Source: an uncultured Verrucomicrobiota bacterium (GTDB lineage: Bacteria > Verrucomicrobiota > Verrucomicrobiia > Opitutales > Intestinicryptomonadaceae). Taken from it: a stretch of DNA of 60,744 bases. A program made the position numbers and the translations under genes. Where the stretch lies: NCBI GenBank assembly GCA_949298545.1, contig CASFWX010000048.1, positions 1 to 60,744 of the forward strand, given 5' to 3'. Shown in pieces: positions 6,998 through 16,836 of this stretch. The number at the start of each line of letters is the position of its first letter. The stretch's first letter is position 1. The notes below the pieces were generated by a model. The model was given only the letters and a program-made list of their open reading frames with translations. It searched no databases and was not told the DNA's origin.

Positions 6998-9900
6998 ATG
7001 AAAAAGAGTTTTTCGGAGTTTTTCATCGACCGCCCGATATTTTCGGCGGTAATTTCCATCGCAATAGTTTTGCTTGGATTTATAGGTTTCTTTCGCCTTC
7101 CGATATCCCAATATCCCGATATTGTTCCCCCTACCATAGCAATAGACGCGGCCTATCCCGGGGCGTCTCCGGAGATTCTGATGGAAAACGTCGCCACCCC
7201 GATAGAACAGGAGGTAAACGGAGTGGAGGGCATGATGTATATGACCAGCCGCTCCAATTCCGACGGAACGGTCAGCATTGAAGTTGCCTTCGAGCTTGGA
7301 ACGAATATTAATGCCGCGCAGGTATTAGTTCAGAACAGGGTTGAGGTTGCCAAACCACGCTTGCCGGAGGAAGTGAGAGCGATAGGCGTTAGGGTTTCAA
7401 AGCGGTCTCCGAGCCTCCTTTTGGGATTGGCTCTTTATTCCCCGGACGGGAGCAGGGATACAACTTATTTGACGAACTACTATTTGACGCAGATAAGGGA
7501 TAAGATTCTGCGCATAGACGGGGTAGGCGATGTCGTAGCGTACGGGGAGCGCGAGTTCAGCATACGCGTGTGGCTCGACCCTGACAGGCTTGCTGATTTC
7601 AACATGTCGCCGCTCGAGGTTGTCGCGGCTATAAGGGAGCAGAACAGGCAGGTTGCCGCCGGGAAACTCAACCAGGCGCCGGTCTCAACTTTAGATGAGC
7701 CTTACGAACTCCTTTTGCGGACAAAAGGCCGGCTTGGAAGCGAGAGCGAGTTCGGCGACATAATAGTCAGGAGCCTAAATGGAAAGATTGTTCGGCTGAA
7801 AGATGTCGCGCGCGTCGAGCTCGGAGCGTATTCCTACTCAAACAAGGCATTTTATAAGGGAGGAGATGCGGTTGCATTTCTCGTATACCAGTCTCCCGGT
7901 TCAAACGCTTCAAATACGGCGGGCGAGGTGCTAAAACTTTTCGAGGGCTTAAGGAAGGATTTTCCAGCCGGCGTGGATTACGATGTCGGCATGGACAACA
8001 CTGTTTACATAGCAGATTCCATAATGGCGGTTTTTCGCACTATTCTTGAGGCCACAGCGCTCGTAGTATTTGTCATGGTGCTATTTTTGCAGAAGTGGCG
8101 GGCCGCTATAATTCCGTTGTTTGCAATACCAATATCGCTGATGGGAACTTTCTTTTTCATGGCGTTGTTCGGGTTTACGATAAACAATCTCACTCTTTTT
8201 GGAATGGTGCTGGCAATCGGGATAGTCGTGGACGACGCGATTGTCGTCGTTGAGAATGTCGAGCGCAATATGGGCGAGGGCGAGACCGACGCGAAGCTTG
8301 CGACTAAAAAGGCGATGAGGCAGGTCCAGAACGCCTTGATCGCTGTGGTATTGGCGCTGGTATCGGTTTTTGTGCCCACCGCCTTCGTCTCTGGGATAGC
8401 AGGAGAGTTTTACAGGCAGTTTGCATTAACCATAGCCGCTTCAACCTTGATTTCCGGAGTGGTCTCATTGACGCTGACTCCCGCGCTTGCGGCGATTTTT
8501 TTCAGGCCGTCGAATAGCGCGTGGGCGGGTGCAAAGCTATGGGATTTTATTTTCGGGAGACTTTTTTCCGCCTTTAACGCCGGATTTAAACGCATCTCTG
8601 ATTTATACGGGGGAGCCGTGGGGCGCTTCGCAAAAATGTCGGTGTTTTTTGCGGCTGCTTATGTCGTTTTAATTATTGCGACTTTGCTTATTTTCAGAAA
8701 CGCGCCGAAGGGATTTATTCCCGGGCAGGATACATGCTATTTTTACGTTGCCGTGCAGCTGCCGGAAGGCTCGTCTTTGGAGCGCACTGCCGAAGTGATG
8801 AGGCGCGCGGAAAAGACGGTTGCAAAGACGCTTCCTGAGGCGCTTAAATACATGTCTTTGGCGGGATTAAACATAGCCGATCTCGGGCGCACATCAAATT
8901 CGGGAACTATGTTTATACAGCTCAAGAGCAAGGAAGAGAGGTTGAGGGACGGCATTGTCCTCGACGACTCGATAAACAGGCTGATGGGAGCTTTTTATAG
9001 GGAGATTCCGGAAGCGATGTTCTTTGCGGTAAAGCCGCCGGTGGTATCCGGCATAGGTTTCGGGGGAGACTACAAGTGCTATGTGCAGGATAAGTCCGAT
9101 CTCGGGCTTGGCGCGCTTGATAAATATACGAAAGAAATGGTTGAAAAGACCCGCGCTGAAAAATCCGCGGCGAGCGCCCTGACGATGTTCGGAATAAACA
9201 ATCCCGAGCTGTATGTGGATATTGACAGGGAGCAGGCCGAGCGCATGGGGGTCAGGATAGGAGACATTTTCGACGCGATGCGCTTCAATATGGGATCTGT
9301 TTACATTAATGATTTCAACATGCTCAACCGCGCCTATCGCGTTCAAGTGCAGGCGGACTTGGGGAAGCGTTCGGAAATATCGGATATTTTGAGGCTCCGG
9401 GTTCCGGTAGCCGGCGGCGGCTCCACTCCCATAGGAGGCTTTGCCAGCGTCGACAGGACGGTAGGCCCGCAGATGATAACCCGCTACAACCTCTATCCGT
9501 CCGCGGAGCTTGTCGGAAACGTCAAGGCCGGGCACAGCACGGGAGAGGTGATGAATGCGGTCGAAAAAATTTCAGGGGAAATATTGCCAGACGGAATGGA
9601 TATAGAGTGGACGGATTTGGCTTTTCAGGAGAAGCGGTCTAGCAATACGTCGATGCTGGTATTTGCGCTGTCTTCGGTTTTTGTTTTTCTGGTTTTGGCG
9701 GCGACATATGAAAGCTGGGGGCTGCCGTTGTCGGTAATTCTCATCGTGCCTCTCGTGCTTTTGTTTTCGATATTGGGGGTCCGGTTTTCAGGAATGGACA
9801 TAAACGTGATGACGCAAGTCGGGTTTATTGTTTTGATAGGTTTGGCGTGCAAAAACGCCATTTTGATTGTGGAGTTTGCGCGGCAGCGCCAGGAGCGCGG

Positions 9901-10156
9901 CGAGGACGTCGTTTCCGCCGTTGCGGGCGCCGCAAGAAACAGGCTTCGCCCGATTATAATGACATCTCTGGCATTTATACTCGGAGTTTTCCCATTGGTT
10001 TACGCTACGGGAACCGGGGCGGAGCTGCGCAATGCGCTTGGAGTTCCGGTTTTTTACGGAATGATGGGGGTGACGGCTGCGGGGCTCTTTTTTACGCCGG
10101 CGTTTTTCTATTTTATAAGGAAAAATTTTCACTGCGCAACTATGAAGGAAATGTAA
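6998..10156 (+). CDS. RND multidrug efflux transporter, HAE1 (AcrB/MexB) family
   Basis: At 1052 residues this matches the usual size of hydrophobe/amphiphile efflux pumps. The N-terminus (SEFFIDRPIFSAVISI) leads into TM1. The porter-domain block YPGASPEILMENVATPIEQ and the TM4 pair of aspartates in GIVVDDAIVVVEN are present. The TM10 lysine in GLACKNAILIVEFARQ is also present, so the proton relay looks intact. The protein exchanges protons for drugs or other amphiphiles across the inner membrane and works with the adjacent adaptor and outer-membrane protein. A TTG six bases upstream could extend it by two residues; the ATG is preferred. Confidence 0.96.
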   Translation: MKKSFSEFFIDRPIFSAVISIAIVLLGFIGFFRLPISQYPDIVPPTIAIDAAYPGASPEILMENVATPIEQEVNGVEGMMYMTSRSNSDGTVSIEVAFELGTNINAAQVLVQNRVEVAKPRLPEEVRAIGVRVSKRSPSLLLGLALYSPDGSRDTTYLTNYYLTQIRDKILRIDGVGDVVAYGEREFSIRVWLDPDRLADFNMSPLEVVAAIREQNRQVAAGKLNQAPVSTLDEPYELLLRTKGRLGSESEFGDIIVRSLNGKIVRLKDVARVELGAYSYSNKAFYKGGDAVAFLVYQSPGSNASNTAGEVLKLFEGLRKDFPAGVDYDVGMDNTVYIADSIMAVFRTILEATALVVFVMVLFLQKWRAAIIPLFAIPISLMGTFFFMALFGFTINNLTLFGMVLAIGIVVDDAIVVVENVERNMGEGETDAKLATKKAMRQVQNALIAVVLALVSVFVPTAFVSGIAGEFYRQFALTIAASTLISGVVSLTLTPALAAIFFRPSNSAWAGAKLWDFIFGRLFSAFNAGFKRISDLYGGAVGRFAKMSVFFAAAYVVLIIATLLIFRNAPKGFIPGQDTCYFYVAVQLPEGSSLERTAEVMRRAEKTVAKTLPEALKYMSLAGLNIADLGRTSNSGTMFIQLKSKEERLRDGIVLDDSINRLMGAFYREIPEAMFFAVKPPVVSGIGFGGDYKCYVQDKSDLGLGALDKYTKEMVEKTRAEKSAASALTMFGINNPELYVDIDREQAERMGVRIGDIFDAMRFNMGSVYINDFNMLNRAYRVQVQADLGKRSEISDILRLRVPVAGGGSTPIGGFASVDRTVGPQMITRYNLYPSAELVGNVKAGHSTGEVMNAVEKISGEILPDGMDIEWTDLAFQEKRSSNTSMLVFALSSVFVFLVLAATYESWGLPLSVILIVPLVLLFSILGVRFSGMDINVMTQVGFIVLIGLACKNAILIVEFARQRQERGEDVVSAVAGAARNRLRPIIMTSLAFILGVFPLVYATGTGAELRNALGVPVFYGMMGVTAAGLFFTPAFFYFIRKNFHCATMKEM

Positions 10157-10159
10157 AAT

Positions 10160-11617
10160 ATGAAAAATTATCGATGCGCATTATTGCTGCCTGTTTTATT
10201 CGTTTCCTCCTGCATGGTCGGCCCGGATTACGAGTCTCCCGACGCTACGATTGGGGCGGCCGAACTTGACGAGCCGGATTTTTCAAATTCCGGCGGTATT
10301 TGGAAGATGGCAGAGCCTTCCGACAGATTGTCTCGCGGGCAATGGTGGGAAATTTTTGGGGACGAGCGCTTGAATTTCTACATGGAGAAATGCCGCTCCG
10401 ACAACCCGGATTTGAAATCCCTCTTTTACAAGGTGGAGCAGGCCCGCGAAAACGCCTGCATGAGCGCGAGCCGCCTGTATCCGCATGCGGGGGGCGGTGC
10501 AGGCTATTTGCGGGCGGGCTTGAGCGATCGCTCGGTGTTCTCCCAGCTGGGAGTTTTTGACGACTGGATTACGGGAGCGTCTTTGACTTGGGATGCGGAC
10601 CTATTCGGGAGAATACGCAGCATGCTCCACGCGCAGCGCGCGAATGCTCAAGCGATGCTGGACGAATACGAGAATATGCTTCTCTTGCTGCAAGCCAGCA
10701 CAGCTTCGGCATATTTTACGCTCCGGGAGCTTTGCTCGTCTAGGGATATTCTTAAAGAGGCCGTAGAGGCGCGGAGCAGGGAGCGCGAATTTATAGGGAA
10801 GCGCGTCGCCATGAAAACGGCTTCGGATACGGATTTGCAAAGGGCGGTAGAGCAGGAATTTTCAGCTCTTGCGCAGCTTTCGGAACTCGACGAAAAAATT
10901 GCGCTTGTAAAAAACTATCTCGCAAATCTGCTGGGGTCGAGTTCCCTTAAAATGAGGATTGAAGCCGACGGGCTTGTCGGGGATCCCCCGCAGATCCCTA
11001 AGGCAGTGCCTTCAGAACTGCTTGAAAGGCGCCCGGACATAGCGGCTGCCGAACGTCGCGCATGCGCGGCCAACAGCCAAATAGGAGCCGCCCAGGCGGC
11101 ATTTTTCCCGACGGTGTCCATAACGGGCGCTGTCGGAGTCGATTCCACTGCATTTTCAAAACTTTTTAACGCCAGCTCTTTTGCATGGGGAGTTAGCCCG
11201 CAAGTTTACATACCCATATTTCAAGCCGGGCGCCTCGTGGCGCAAAAGCGGCTGGCCCTTGCCAAGCATAAGCAGGCGCTCGAAGATTACCGCTCGGTTG
11301 TCCTTAAGGCTGTGAGGGAAGTTGAAGACTCGCTCGTCCGCGTCTCGCAGCTGCAAAAACGCTACGAATACAGGAAAACCGCCTGCCAGGCAGCAAAGAA
11401 AGTTGAGGCTTATACGCAGGCGCAATACGAGTTGGGAGCGGTCGATTATTTTGCGGCAAGCCAAGCGCACAGATATTCCCTCATGAACGAGCTTGCCCTT
11501 ATGGAAATTAGGGGAGAGCGGTATCGCGCAACAGTTTCTTTAATATGCGCTCTCGGCGGATCATGGAAACGCGGAGGGATTTCCGGAGCGGAAACGCTGG
11601 AGCCTGGCGAGAAGTGA
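10160..11617 (+). CDS. outer-membrane efflux lipoprotein, TolC/NodT family
   Basis: The 485-residue protein has a lipoprotein signal with SSCMVGPDYESP, the classic NodT-family start (C-x-V/M-GPDY). It has two OEP repeats with long helices (AQANAQAMLDEYENML type), and each half contains the expected KNYLANLLG and RPDIAAAERRACAANSQIGAAQAAFFP elements. It would form the trimeric channel that lets the adjoining RND pump export across the outer membrane. It begins 3 bases after the pump gene and ends the operon. The convergent gene begins 5 bases beyond its stop, and no terminator hairpin fits in that gap. Confidence 0.95.
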   Translation: MKNYRCALLLPVLFVSSCMVGPDYESPDATIGAAELDEPDFSNSGGIWKMAEPSDRLSRGQWWEIFGDERLNFYMEKCRSDNPDLKSLFYKVEQARENACMSASRLYPHAGGGAGYLRAGLSDRSVFSQLGVFDDWITGASLTWDADLFGRIRSMLHAQRANAQAMLDEYENMLLLLQASTASAYFTLRELCSSRDILKEAVEARSREREFIGKRVAMKTASDTDLQRAVEQEFSALAQLSELDEKIALVKNYLANLLGSSSLKMRIEADGLVGDPPQIPKAVPSELLERRPDIAAAERRACAANSQIGAAQAAFFPTVSITGAVGVDSTAFSKLFNASSFAWGVSPQVYIPIFQAGRLVAQKRLALAKHKQALEDYRSVVLKAVREVEDSLVRVSQLQKRYEYRKTACQAAKKVEAYTQAQYELGAVDYFAASQAHRYSLMNELALMEIRGERYRATVSLICALGGSWKRGGISGAETLEPGEK

Positions 11618-11622
11618 GCAGG

Positions 11623-12765
11623 TCATTCCGACTCTCCGGAATCGGAGGCCGTTTGTCTGCCGTTTAGGGGGATCTCCAGCGACAGTATCATTTTCTGCTC
11701 GTTTTTTATTGCGGCTGACGAATTGATGCTGTCAAAGTCGTTTGTTAAACGCAGGGCGATTGAAACGACTTCCTTGGGTGCGAAAACCAATCCCAACATG
11801 ACGTAGGCGGTGCCCTGTGAACCCTTTTCCAAATCAATTCCAAAATAGCCGGTGTGTTCAAGGCGGATTAGATCTGTCAAATCCCATGACAAATCCTCGC
11901 GAAGAAACGCCATAGGTATATTGTGTCTGGGATAGTCCTCCGCTTCCAGGTATCTATATCCGGGGCCCGCGGACACTGTCCATTTCAGCCCTATTTTCGG
12001 AAATTTTATTTCGTATCCAGGGCCGAGTATTTCGTCGAGCTGGAAATTTATCATTTTTATGGAATCGTGCCTGTAGGATTGGCTCACGAAGAAAAACCAG
12101 TTTGGATCCGAATCGGAAAAATTCCATCTATACTCTCCTGATGCCCCGTATTTATCGGTCGTCACGGTTTCCACTCCGTCGAAGGTCTTTTGCCATTCAT
12201 AGTTGTAGAAGCCGTTTACCGAGAAACTCATAGTTTCCCATTCCTTTGCGGCGGAGGCGTAAAAATAGTACGAGTTATTGTGCAGCGTGCTTGTTTCCAG
12301 GGATATTCCGGTTAAAAGCTTTATCTTTATGTCTTCCGGAAGAATTTCTTCGATGAATTCGCGGTATTGCTCGCGCATTTTTCGGAATTCTTTGTAGATG
12401 GGGTCGTTGCTTCCTATGATGGAGCTTTCGCTTCCAAAAAGCGGAGTCCACACGGCTTCTTCGGAACTCCCTCCTGAGGCGACAGATTTGGAGGAGACAT
12501 CGTCGAGTTCAGATTTTTGGGAATCGTCAACTGGCTTGGTGATTTCCGAAACAACCAGTTTGGAGGGGATTATTATCGTGGCGTAGGAATTTTTTATCTC
12601 TATGGAGTCGGCGGAGCGCGAGATTATTTCGCCTATAATTATTTCTCCCGTATGCAGGTCGAGTTGCGTCAGGTTTTTTATGGATGCGGCAGCATGCGAC
12701 GTGCCGGCAAATGCAAAGGCAATTGCAAATATAAGCCTTTTGGTCCTGTAATACGAGCTGCGCAT
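11623..12765 (-). CDS. DUF481 family outer-membrane beta-barrel protein
   Basis: About 380 residues with an N-terminal signal peptide (RLIFAIAFAFAGTSHAAA). A short domain follows (TGEIIIGEIISRSADSIEI) of the kind seen before DUF481, then a beta-barrel of alternating aromatic strands ending in LSLEIPL. DUF481 proteins such as E. coli YdiY are outer-membrane barrels of unknown transport specificity. An ATG 39 bases upstream (12804) is possible, but the internal start gives a more normal signal peptide. It is convergent with the efflux operon and probably unrelated to it. The 247 bases between this gene and lutC hold nothing recognisable. Confidence 0.75.
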   Translation of the reverse strand: MRSSYYRTKRLIFAIAFAFAGTSHAAASIKNLTQLDLHTGEIIIGEIISRSADSIEIKNSYATIIIPSKLVVSEITKPVDDSQKSELDDVSSKSVASGGSSEEAVWTPLFGSESSIIGSNDPIYKEFRKMREQYREFIEEILPEDIKIKLLTGISLETSTLHNNSYYFYASAAKEWETMSFSVNGFYNYEWQKTFDGVETVTTDKYGASGEYRWNFSDSDPNWFFFVSQSYRHDSIKMINFQLDEILGPGYEIKFPKIGLKWTVSAGPGYRYLEAEDYPRHNIPMAFLREDLSWDLTDLIRLEHTGYFGIDLEKGSQGTAYVMLGLVFAPKEVVSIALRLTNDFDSINSSAAIKNEQKMILSLEIPLNGRQTASDSGESE

Positions 12766-13012
12766 TTTCCCTTTAAAAGCAACATTTTTGCCCGATAGTT
12801 TCAAGGGATATTTTTATCGCATTTTTCAATGCTTGCCCATGGCGGGATCTCCGCTTGTGCGCCATTGGAAACGGCATCGAGTTGAGAAGCTTGGAATTTG
12901 GCGTTTGCGGGGATTATCTTTCGGGGGAGGCAATATCCCGCGAGCCAAGCTGCATCGACTTGGGCAATTTCTACGGCGGAGGCGTATTTTAGGGGTTTTT
13001 CCTGCAGGCGAG

Positions 13013-13612
13013 CTACTTGGCAATGAAAGCGATTTGAATGCCAGGGCCGTGCACGCCCTCCACAAGGATTCCTTCGACGTCGGTTGTTTTTGAAGGGCCT
13101 CCGACATAAATGGCGTATGGGCAGTCTGCTGTTTGGGACAGCGCTTCCGCGAGAGTCGGCACGATTTGAGATTCATTAAAAACAGCGATGTGCGCCCAAG
13201 GGGCAATGCTCGCCATTCTATCGTCGGTATCAGAATCTTTCAAAACTATCGCGCCCGTTTCGGCTATTGCCATGGAGGCCTTGCTGATTCCGAAATCGTA
13301 AGAATCAGGATTGCCTTCGCGGTCGAAGCTCCGGGAAATCTCAAAGAGCGAATCCAATCCGAGAATGTCGTCGAGTTTCGCGTCGGCGATTCCGCGCTTA
13401 AAGCCTTTTTCCTTCAGGAAACCGGCGAGCTTTTGCGCGTCGTCGAATACGATGCCGTCGTTCGACTTAAAGTTGCGCTCGAATATTTCCCTCGCGCTTT
13501 CTCCGAAAGCCGCGCTTGTAAGCAGGTCGCGTTCGTCAAAAGCCGGGGCCTGTATCTTGGGGCGTTTCTCTTGCGCGGCGCGCACGTTTTCAATAAAAGT
13601 CTTAGCGTCCAT
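13013..13612 (-). CDS. lutC: lactate utilization protein C (LUD domain)
   Basis: This 199-residue LUD-domain protein matches LutC/YkgG. It has an N-terminal helix with FIENVRAAQEKRP, a central AETGAIVLKDS segment (the conserved ETGT-like LUD motif) and the C-terminal GPSKTTDVEGILVEGVHGPG motif. With LutA and LutB it forms the complex that oxidises L-lactate to pyruvate. The start at 13612 overlaps the end of lutB by 11 bases, which implies translational coupling; longer starts would run deep into lutB. It is the last gene of the minus-strand lutABC set. LutC usually lacks iron-sulfur motifs, and none is seen here. Confidence 0.92.
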   Translation of the reverse strand: MDAKTFIENVRAAQEKRPKIQAPAFDERDLLTSAAFGESAREIFERNFKSNDGIVFDDAQKLAGFLKEKGFKRGIADAKLDDILGLDSLFEISRSFDREGNPDSYDFGISKASMAIAETGAIVLKDSDTDDRMASIAPWAHIAVFNESQIVPTLAEALSQTADCPYAIYVGGPSKTTDVEGILVEGVHGPGIQIAFIAK

Positions 13613-14978
13613 TTTTCTTAAGCCACTTTCTAAATTCGCCTCCGCGCAGCTTAGGCAGGGTTCTTGACTTAATCCATCTTCCGAGCGTGCCGAATCGCGC
13701 AAATTTTAGAGGCAAAAAATTTGCGATTTTATTGAGAGGTATAACCAGCCTCCAGATTTTAGGCGAGCTTGCCAACAGCGACCAAGGCAGGAAGTTTATG
13801 TCGTTTGGTACTTTTGCGCCGTTTCGCTTCAATGTGTCGCGCAGTTTCAGCACGAGATCTGGCAATGGTATTTTTGCGGGGCAGACGTCGGCGCATGCTC
13901 CGCACAGCGTGCAGGCTTTTGGCAAATCGGCGAGTTTATCAATATCTCCGCCCGCCAAAAGCGGAGAGAGCACAATGCCGAGCGGTCCTGGATATACAGT
14001 CCGGTATGCGTGCCCGCTGACGAGCCTGAATACGGGGCAGCGGTTCATGCACGCCCCGCAACGCATGCACTTGAGAATGTCGGCGAATTCGCTCCCGAGT
14101 ATCCGGCTCCTTCCGTTGTCGAGAAATATTACGAACATTTCTTCGGGGCTGTTTTTTGCGGTTCCGGGGCCCGATACGAAATCCGTATACACGGTATAGT
14201 TTTGTCCGGTTGCGCTTCGGGCGAGAAGATTGAGGAACACTGCCAGCTCTCTCGCGCTCGGTATGGTCTTTTCGAAACCCGCGATGGCGATATGGGTCTT
14301 TGCTCCCGCCATGGAGAAGCGCGCGTTGCCCTCGTTTGTAGCCAGCACCACTGTCCCTTCGCGCGCGAGTATGTAGTTGGCTCCGCTGACGACAATATCC
14401 GCATTGAAATATTTTTTTCGCAGGTACTTTCTCGCGTTGAGGGTGATGTGTTCGGGATTGTCGTCGTATGCGGCTATTCCAAACTTCTCAAATGACTTTG
14501 CTATATCGTCGCGCCTGCGGTGGATTGCCGGCTTTACGATATGCGATGGCTTGTCCCCGTCGAGCTGGATTATCAATTCGCCGAGGTCGGTTTCTACGAC
14601 GTCTATTCCCTTGGAAATCAGAAAGGAGTTCAGCTCGATTTCCTCGGTCGTCATGCTCTTGACCTTTACGACATTTTTCGCGCTCCTTTTTGCTGCTATT
14701 TCGTAAATCATTGAGCGCGCCTCCGCGGCGTCTTTTGCAAACAATACCTTTACGCCGTTCCGCTCAAGACTTTCATATGCCGTTTCGAGGTTTTCAGTCC
14801 AGCCTGACGAACGTATGGCGTTTGCCAGTGCGCGAAGCTTTTCGCCGGAATCCGCGGGATAGGCTTTTTTCAAAATTTGGGCTCGGGCATTTGTGCTGCC
14901 CACGCTTGCCGCATGCACAGCGGCTTTTACCCTTGGATTGAGATTTTCACAAAATTTGTCGATAGGTTGAATTGCCAT
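13602..14978 (-). CDS. lutB: lactate utilization iron-sulfur protein B
   Basis: A 458-residue LutB/YkgF homologue with an N-terminal LUD domain (VKSMTTEEIELNSFLISKGI and GANYILAREGTVVLATNEGN). A dicluster ferredoxin domain follows with two cysteine sets, CMRCGACMNRCPVF and CTLCGACADVCPAKIPL. Together these support two 4Fe-4S clusters for electron transfer from lactate. The ATG at 14978 lies 14 bases after the lutA stop and gives a family-like N-terminus (MAIQPIDKFCENL); upstream starts add an Arg-rich tail that is unlikely. Its position beside a microcompartment that may make lactate is discussed in the findings. Confidence 0.93.
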   Translation of the reverse strand: MAIQPIDKFCENLNPRVKAAVHAASVGSTNARAQILKKAYPADSGEKLRALANAIRSSGWTENLETAYESLERNGVKVLFAKDAAEARSMIYEIAAKRSAKNVVKVKSMTTEEIELNSFLISKGIDVVETDLGELIIQLDGDKPSHIVKPAIHRRRDDIAKSFEKFGIAAYDDNPEHITLNARKYLRKKYFNADIVVSGANYILAREGTVVLATNEGNARFSMAGAKTHIAIAGFEKTIPSARELAVFLNLLARSATGQNYTVYTDFVSGPGTAKNSPEEMFVIFLDNGRSRILGSEFADILKCMRCGACMNRCPVFRLVSGHAYRTVYPGPLGIVLSPLLAGGDIDKLADLPKACTLCGACADVCPAKIPLPDLVLKLRDTLKRNGAKVPNDINFLPWSLLASSPKIWRLVIPLNKIANFLPLKFARFGTLGRWIKSRTLPKLRGGEFRKWLKKNGR

Positions 14979-14992
14979 GCTTTTTATTCTTT

Positions 14993-15766
14993 CTATTCTG
15001 AGGCGGCGCGGAAAATTTGAGCCGCGTGCGCGGCGGGATAGTCGAGCCCGAGCTTTTGCGCAATGCCCCTCTGGTGCAGGAGGCATGAAGTGTCTGCCGC
15101 CACTATGCGGTCGGGATTCGCCGCGAGAATGTTTCTGACTTTTTGCACGCCGAGCTCAGAGGATATTTGCGGGAATACGACAGAAAAAGTTCCTCCAAAT
15201 CCGCAACAGTCTTCGCTCCCTTCAAAATCCAGAAGCTTTATGCCGTCAATAGAGCATAGAAGGGATTTTAGAGCTTCAGGAGTTCCGGTTCCGCGGCTGT
15301 GGCAGGAATTGTGGACGGCGATTCTGGCTTTATATTTTCCTCCTATTCCATCGACTTCCAAGGCGTTGACAAGATAGTCGCAGAATTCCCATATGCGAAG
15401 CGCGAACGAATCGACCATATCGCGCTCGCTTTGCGGGGAGTCGCGAAAGGCTATTTTCGCCGAATGGAAAAGCATCGCCGCGCACGAGGCGCTGGGCACT
15501 ACTATAGGCCAGTCGTTTCCAGAAAACGCGCGAATTGTAGACATCACAACCTTGCGCGCGCTCGCGAAATCCCCGCTGTTGAAAGCGGGCTGTCCGCAGC
15601 AGGTCTGGTCTGCCGGAAATTCGACTTTTTGGCAATGGCGCTTGAGAATATCGATGGCGCATTCCGCAGCGTCGGCGAAAATCGCGTCGCACAGGCAGGT
15701 AGCCATAAAGTTTATTTTCGAGCCCTTTATTCTGTTTGGGGGAGGCGTAAACATTATCTTCTCCAT
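14993..15766 (-). CDS. lutA: lactate utilization protein A (CCG-domain Fe-S protein)
   Basis: The 257-residue protein has the LutA/YkgE arrangement of two cysteine-rich CCG domains: TCLCDAIF...DQTCCGQPAFNSGD in the first half, and HNSCHSRG...SEDCCGFGGTFSV in the second. CCG proteins of this kind bind an unusual iron-sulfur centre and resemble the heterodisulfide-reductase B subunit. It is the first gene of lutABC. The operon faces away from the microcompartment genes across a 349-base AT-rich gap that should hold both promoters. The GntR-type regulator LutR is not present nearby. Confidence 0.92.
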   Translation of the reverse strand: MEKIMFTPPPNRIKGSKINFMATCLCDAIFADAAECAIDILKRHCQKVEFPADQTCCGQPAFNSGDFASARKVVMSTIRAFSGNDWPIVVPSASCAAMLFHSAKIAFRDSPQSERDMVDSFALRIWEFCDYLVNALEVDGIGGKYKARIAVHNSCHSRGTGTPEALKSLLCSIDGIKLLDFEGSEDCCGFGGTFSVVFPQISSELGVQKVRNILAANPDRIVAADTSCLLHQRGIAQKLGLDYPAAHAAQIFRAASE

Positions 15767-16115
15767 TTATCGAAGCAGCTGACCGCATAACGGAAAAATA
15801 AAAACCAATATTTCCCCGAAAAGAGCGGGACCGCATGCTTCCCATTCATTTAATTCCACTTTAAAATAAAATTCTTAGAAAAAGTAAAGTCTTTATATTT
15901 TTTAAAATAATTTGAAAAATTTGGATTTTTTTATTGCCTGCTTGTTAAAGTTCCAATTTTTTCTTTACTAATTATTAAGTATGGCAGAGAATTTTTTTTG
16001 TATTTTTTGGGAAAATGTTTGACTTTTAAAGAAAATGTATTTGTAAATGTGACAATCATAAAAAGGATAATTTTCGAAAAGCTGAGAATGCAATAAAGGA
16101 AAAGAGCAGGCGAAA
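15767..16115. promoter_or_regulatory. divergent intergenic region between lut and microcompartment operons
   Basis: This 349-base stretch contains no credible gene and is much richer in A+T than the flanking coding DNA. On the plus strand, TTGACT (16019-16024) with TGTAAA (16042-16047) at 17-base spacing is a possible promoter for pduL. Purine-rich AAAGGA and GCAGG stretches precede the pduL ATG. No clear palindromic operator was found. Both operons could be controlled from here. Confidence 0.4.
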
Positions 16116-16793
16116 ATGGATTTTACAGGAGATACCCCTCGCAGTGCGATAGAGCGCATAGTCAGAGAAGCTGTTTACAAACAGCTCCATTTGCCGGTTC
16201 CCCGCCGCCAGCTTGCGCCGAATCCTTTGGTAGTAAATGTGAGCGCCCGCCATGTGCATTTGACTCGCGAAGCAGTAGAGGCGCTTTTTGGGAAGGGATA
16301 CGAACTGTCAGTCCATAAATGGCTTTATCAGGAAGGTTTTTTTGCCGCGAAAGAATCGGTGACTTTGATAGGTCCGCGCAGCCGTGTCATTTCGAATTTG
16401 AGAATACTCGGGCCGTGCCGTCCTGAGAACCAAGTGGAGTTGGCTCTTACAGATGCCCGGGCGCTCGGTTTCGACGTTCCTCTCCGCAACAGCGGAGATA
16501 TCAAGGGCACGCCCGGCTGCATGCTTATGGGTCCGGCAGGCTTTTATGAAATGGATTGCGGGGTTATCCGCGCTGCCCGGCATGTGCATATGGGACCGTC
16601 TGACGCTCAATTTTACGGCGTGAAAGATAAGGATTTTATGAAGCTCCGCGTGCTTGGCGAAAACCCGATAGTTTTTGAAAAAGTTTTGTGCCGCGTTGGC
16701 GAGAAATTGAGGCTCGAGGTCCACATAGACACCGACGAGGGCAACGCGTGCGATATGGGGCCACATTCGGTCTGCGAACTTGTAAAATCTTAA
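16116..16793 (+). CDS. pduL: microcompartment phosphotransacylase PduL
   Basis: A 225-residue PTAC-domain protein. The two zinc-binding strands are visible as VSARHVHL (about 47-54) and RAARHVHM. GTPGCMLMGPAG lies between the halves and CDMGPHSV at the end. PduL moves an acyl group between CoA and phosphate, recycling CoA inside the shell. The first 26 residues (SAIERIVREAVYKQLHL) form a likely amphipathic helix linked by a Pro/Arg stretch, fitting a shell-encapsulation peptide. It opens the microcompartment operon. In PVM-type systems the substrate is thought to be lactyl-CoA; that part is inference. Confidence 0.95.
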   Translation: MDFTGDTPRSAIERIVREAVYKQLHLPVPRRQLAPNPLVVNVSARHVHLTREAVEALFGKGYELSVHKWLYQEGFFAAKESVTLIGPRSRVISNLRILGPCRPENQVELALTDARALGFDVPLRNSGDIKGTPGCMLMGPAGFYEMDCGVIRAARHVHMGPSDAQFYGVKDKDFMKLRVLGENPIVFEKVLCRVGEKLRLEVHIDTDEGNACDMGPHSVCELVKS

Positions 16794-16836
16794 AATTATT
16801 CGCAATATAAACAAAAACAATACGAAAGGCAAAGAG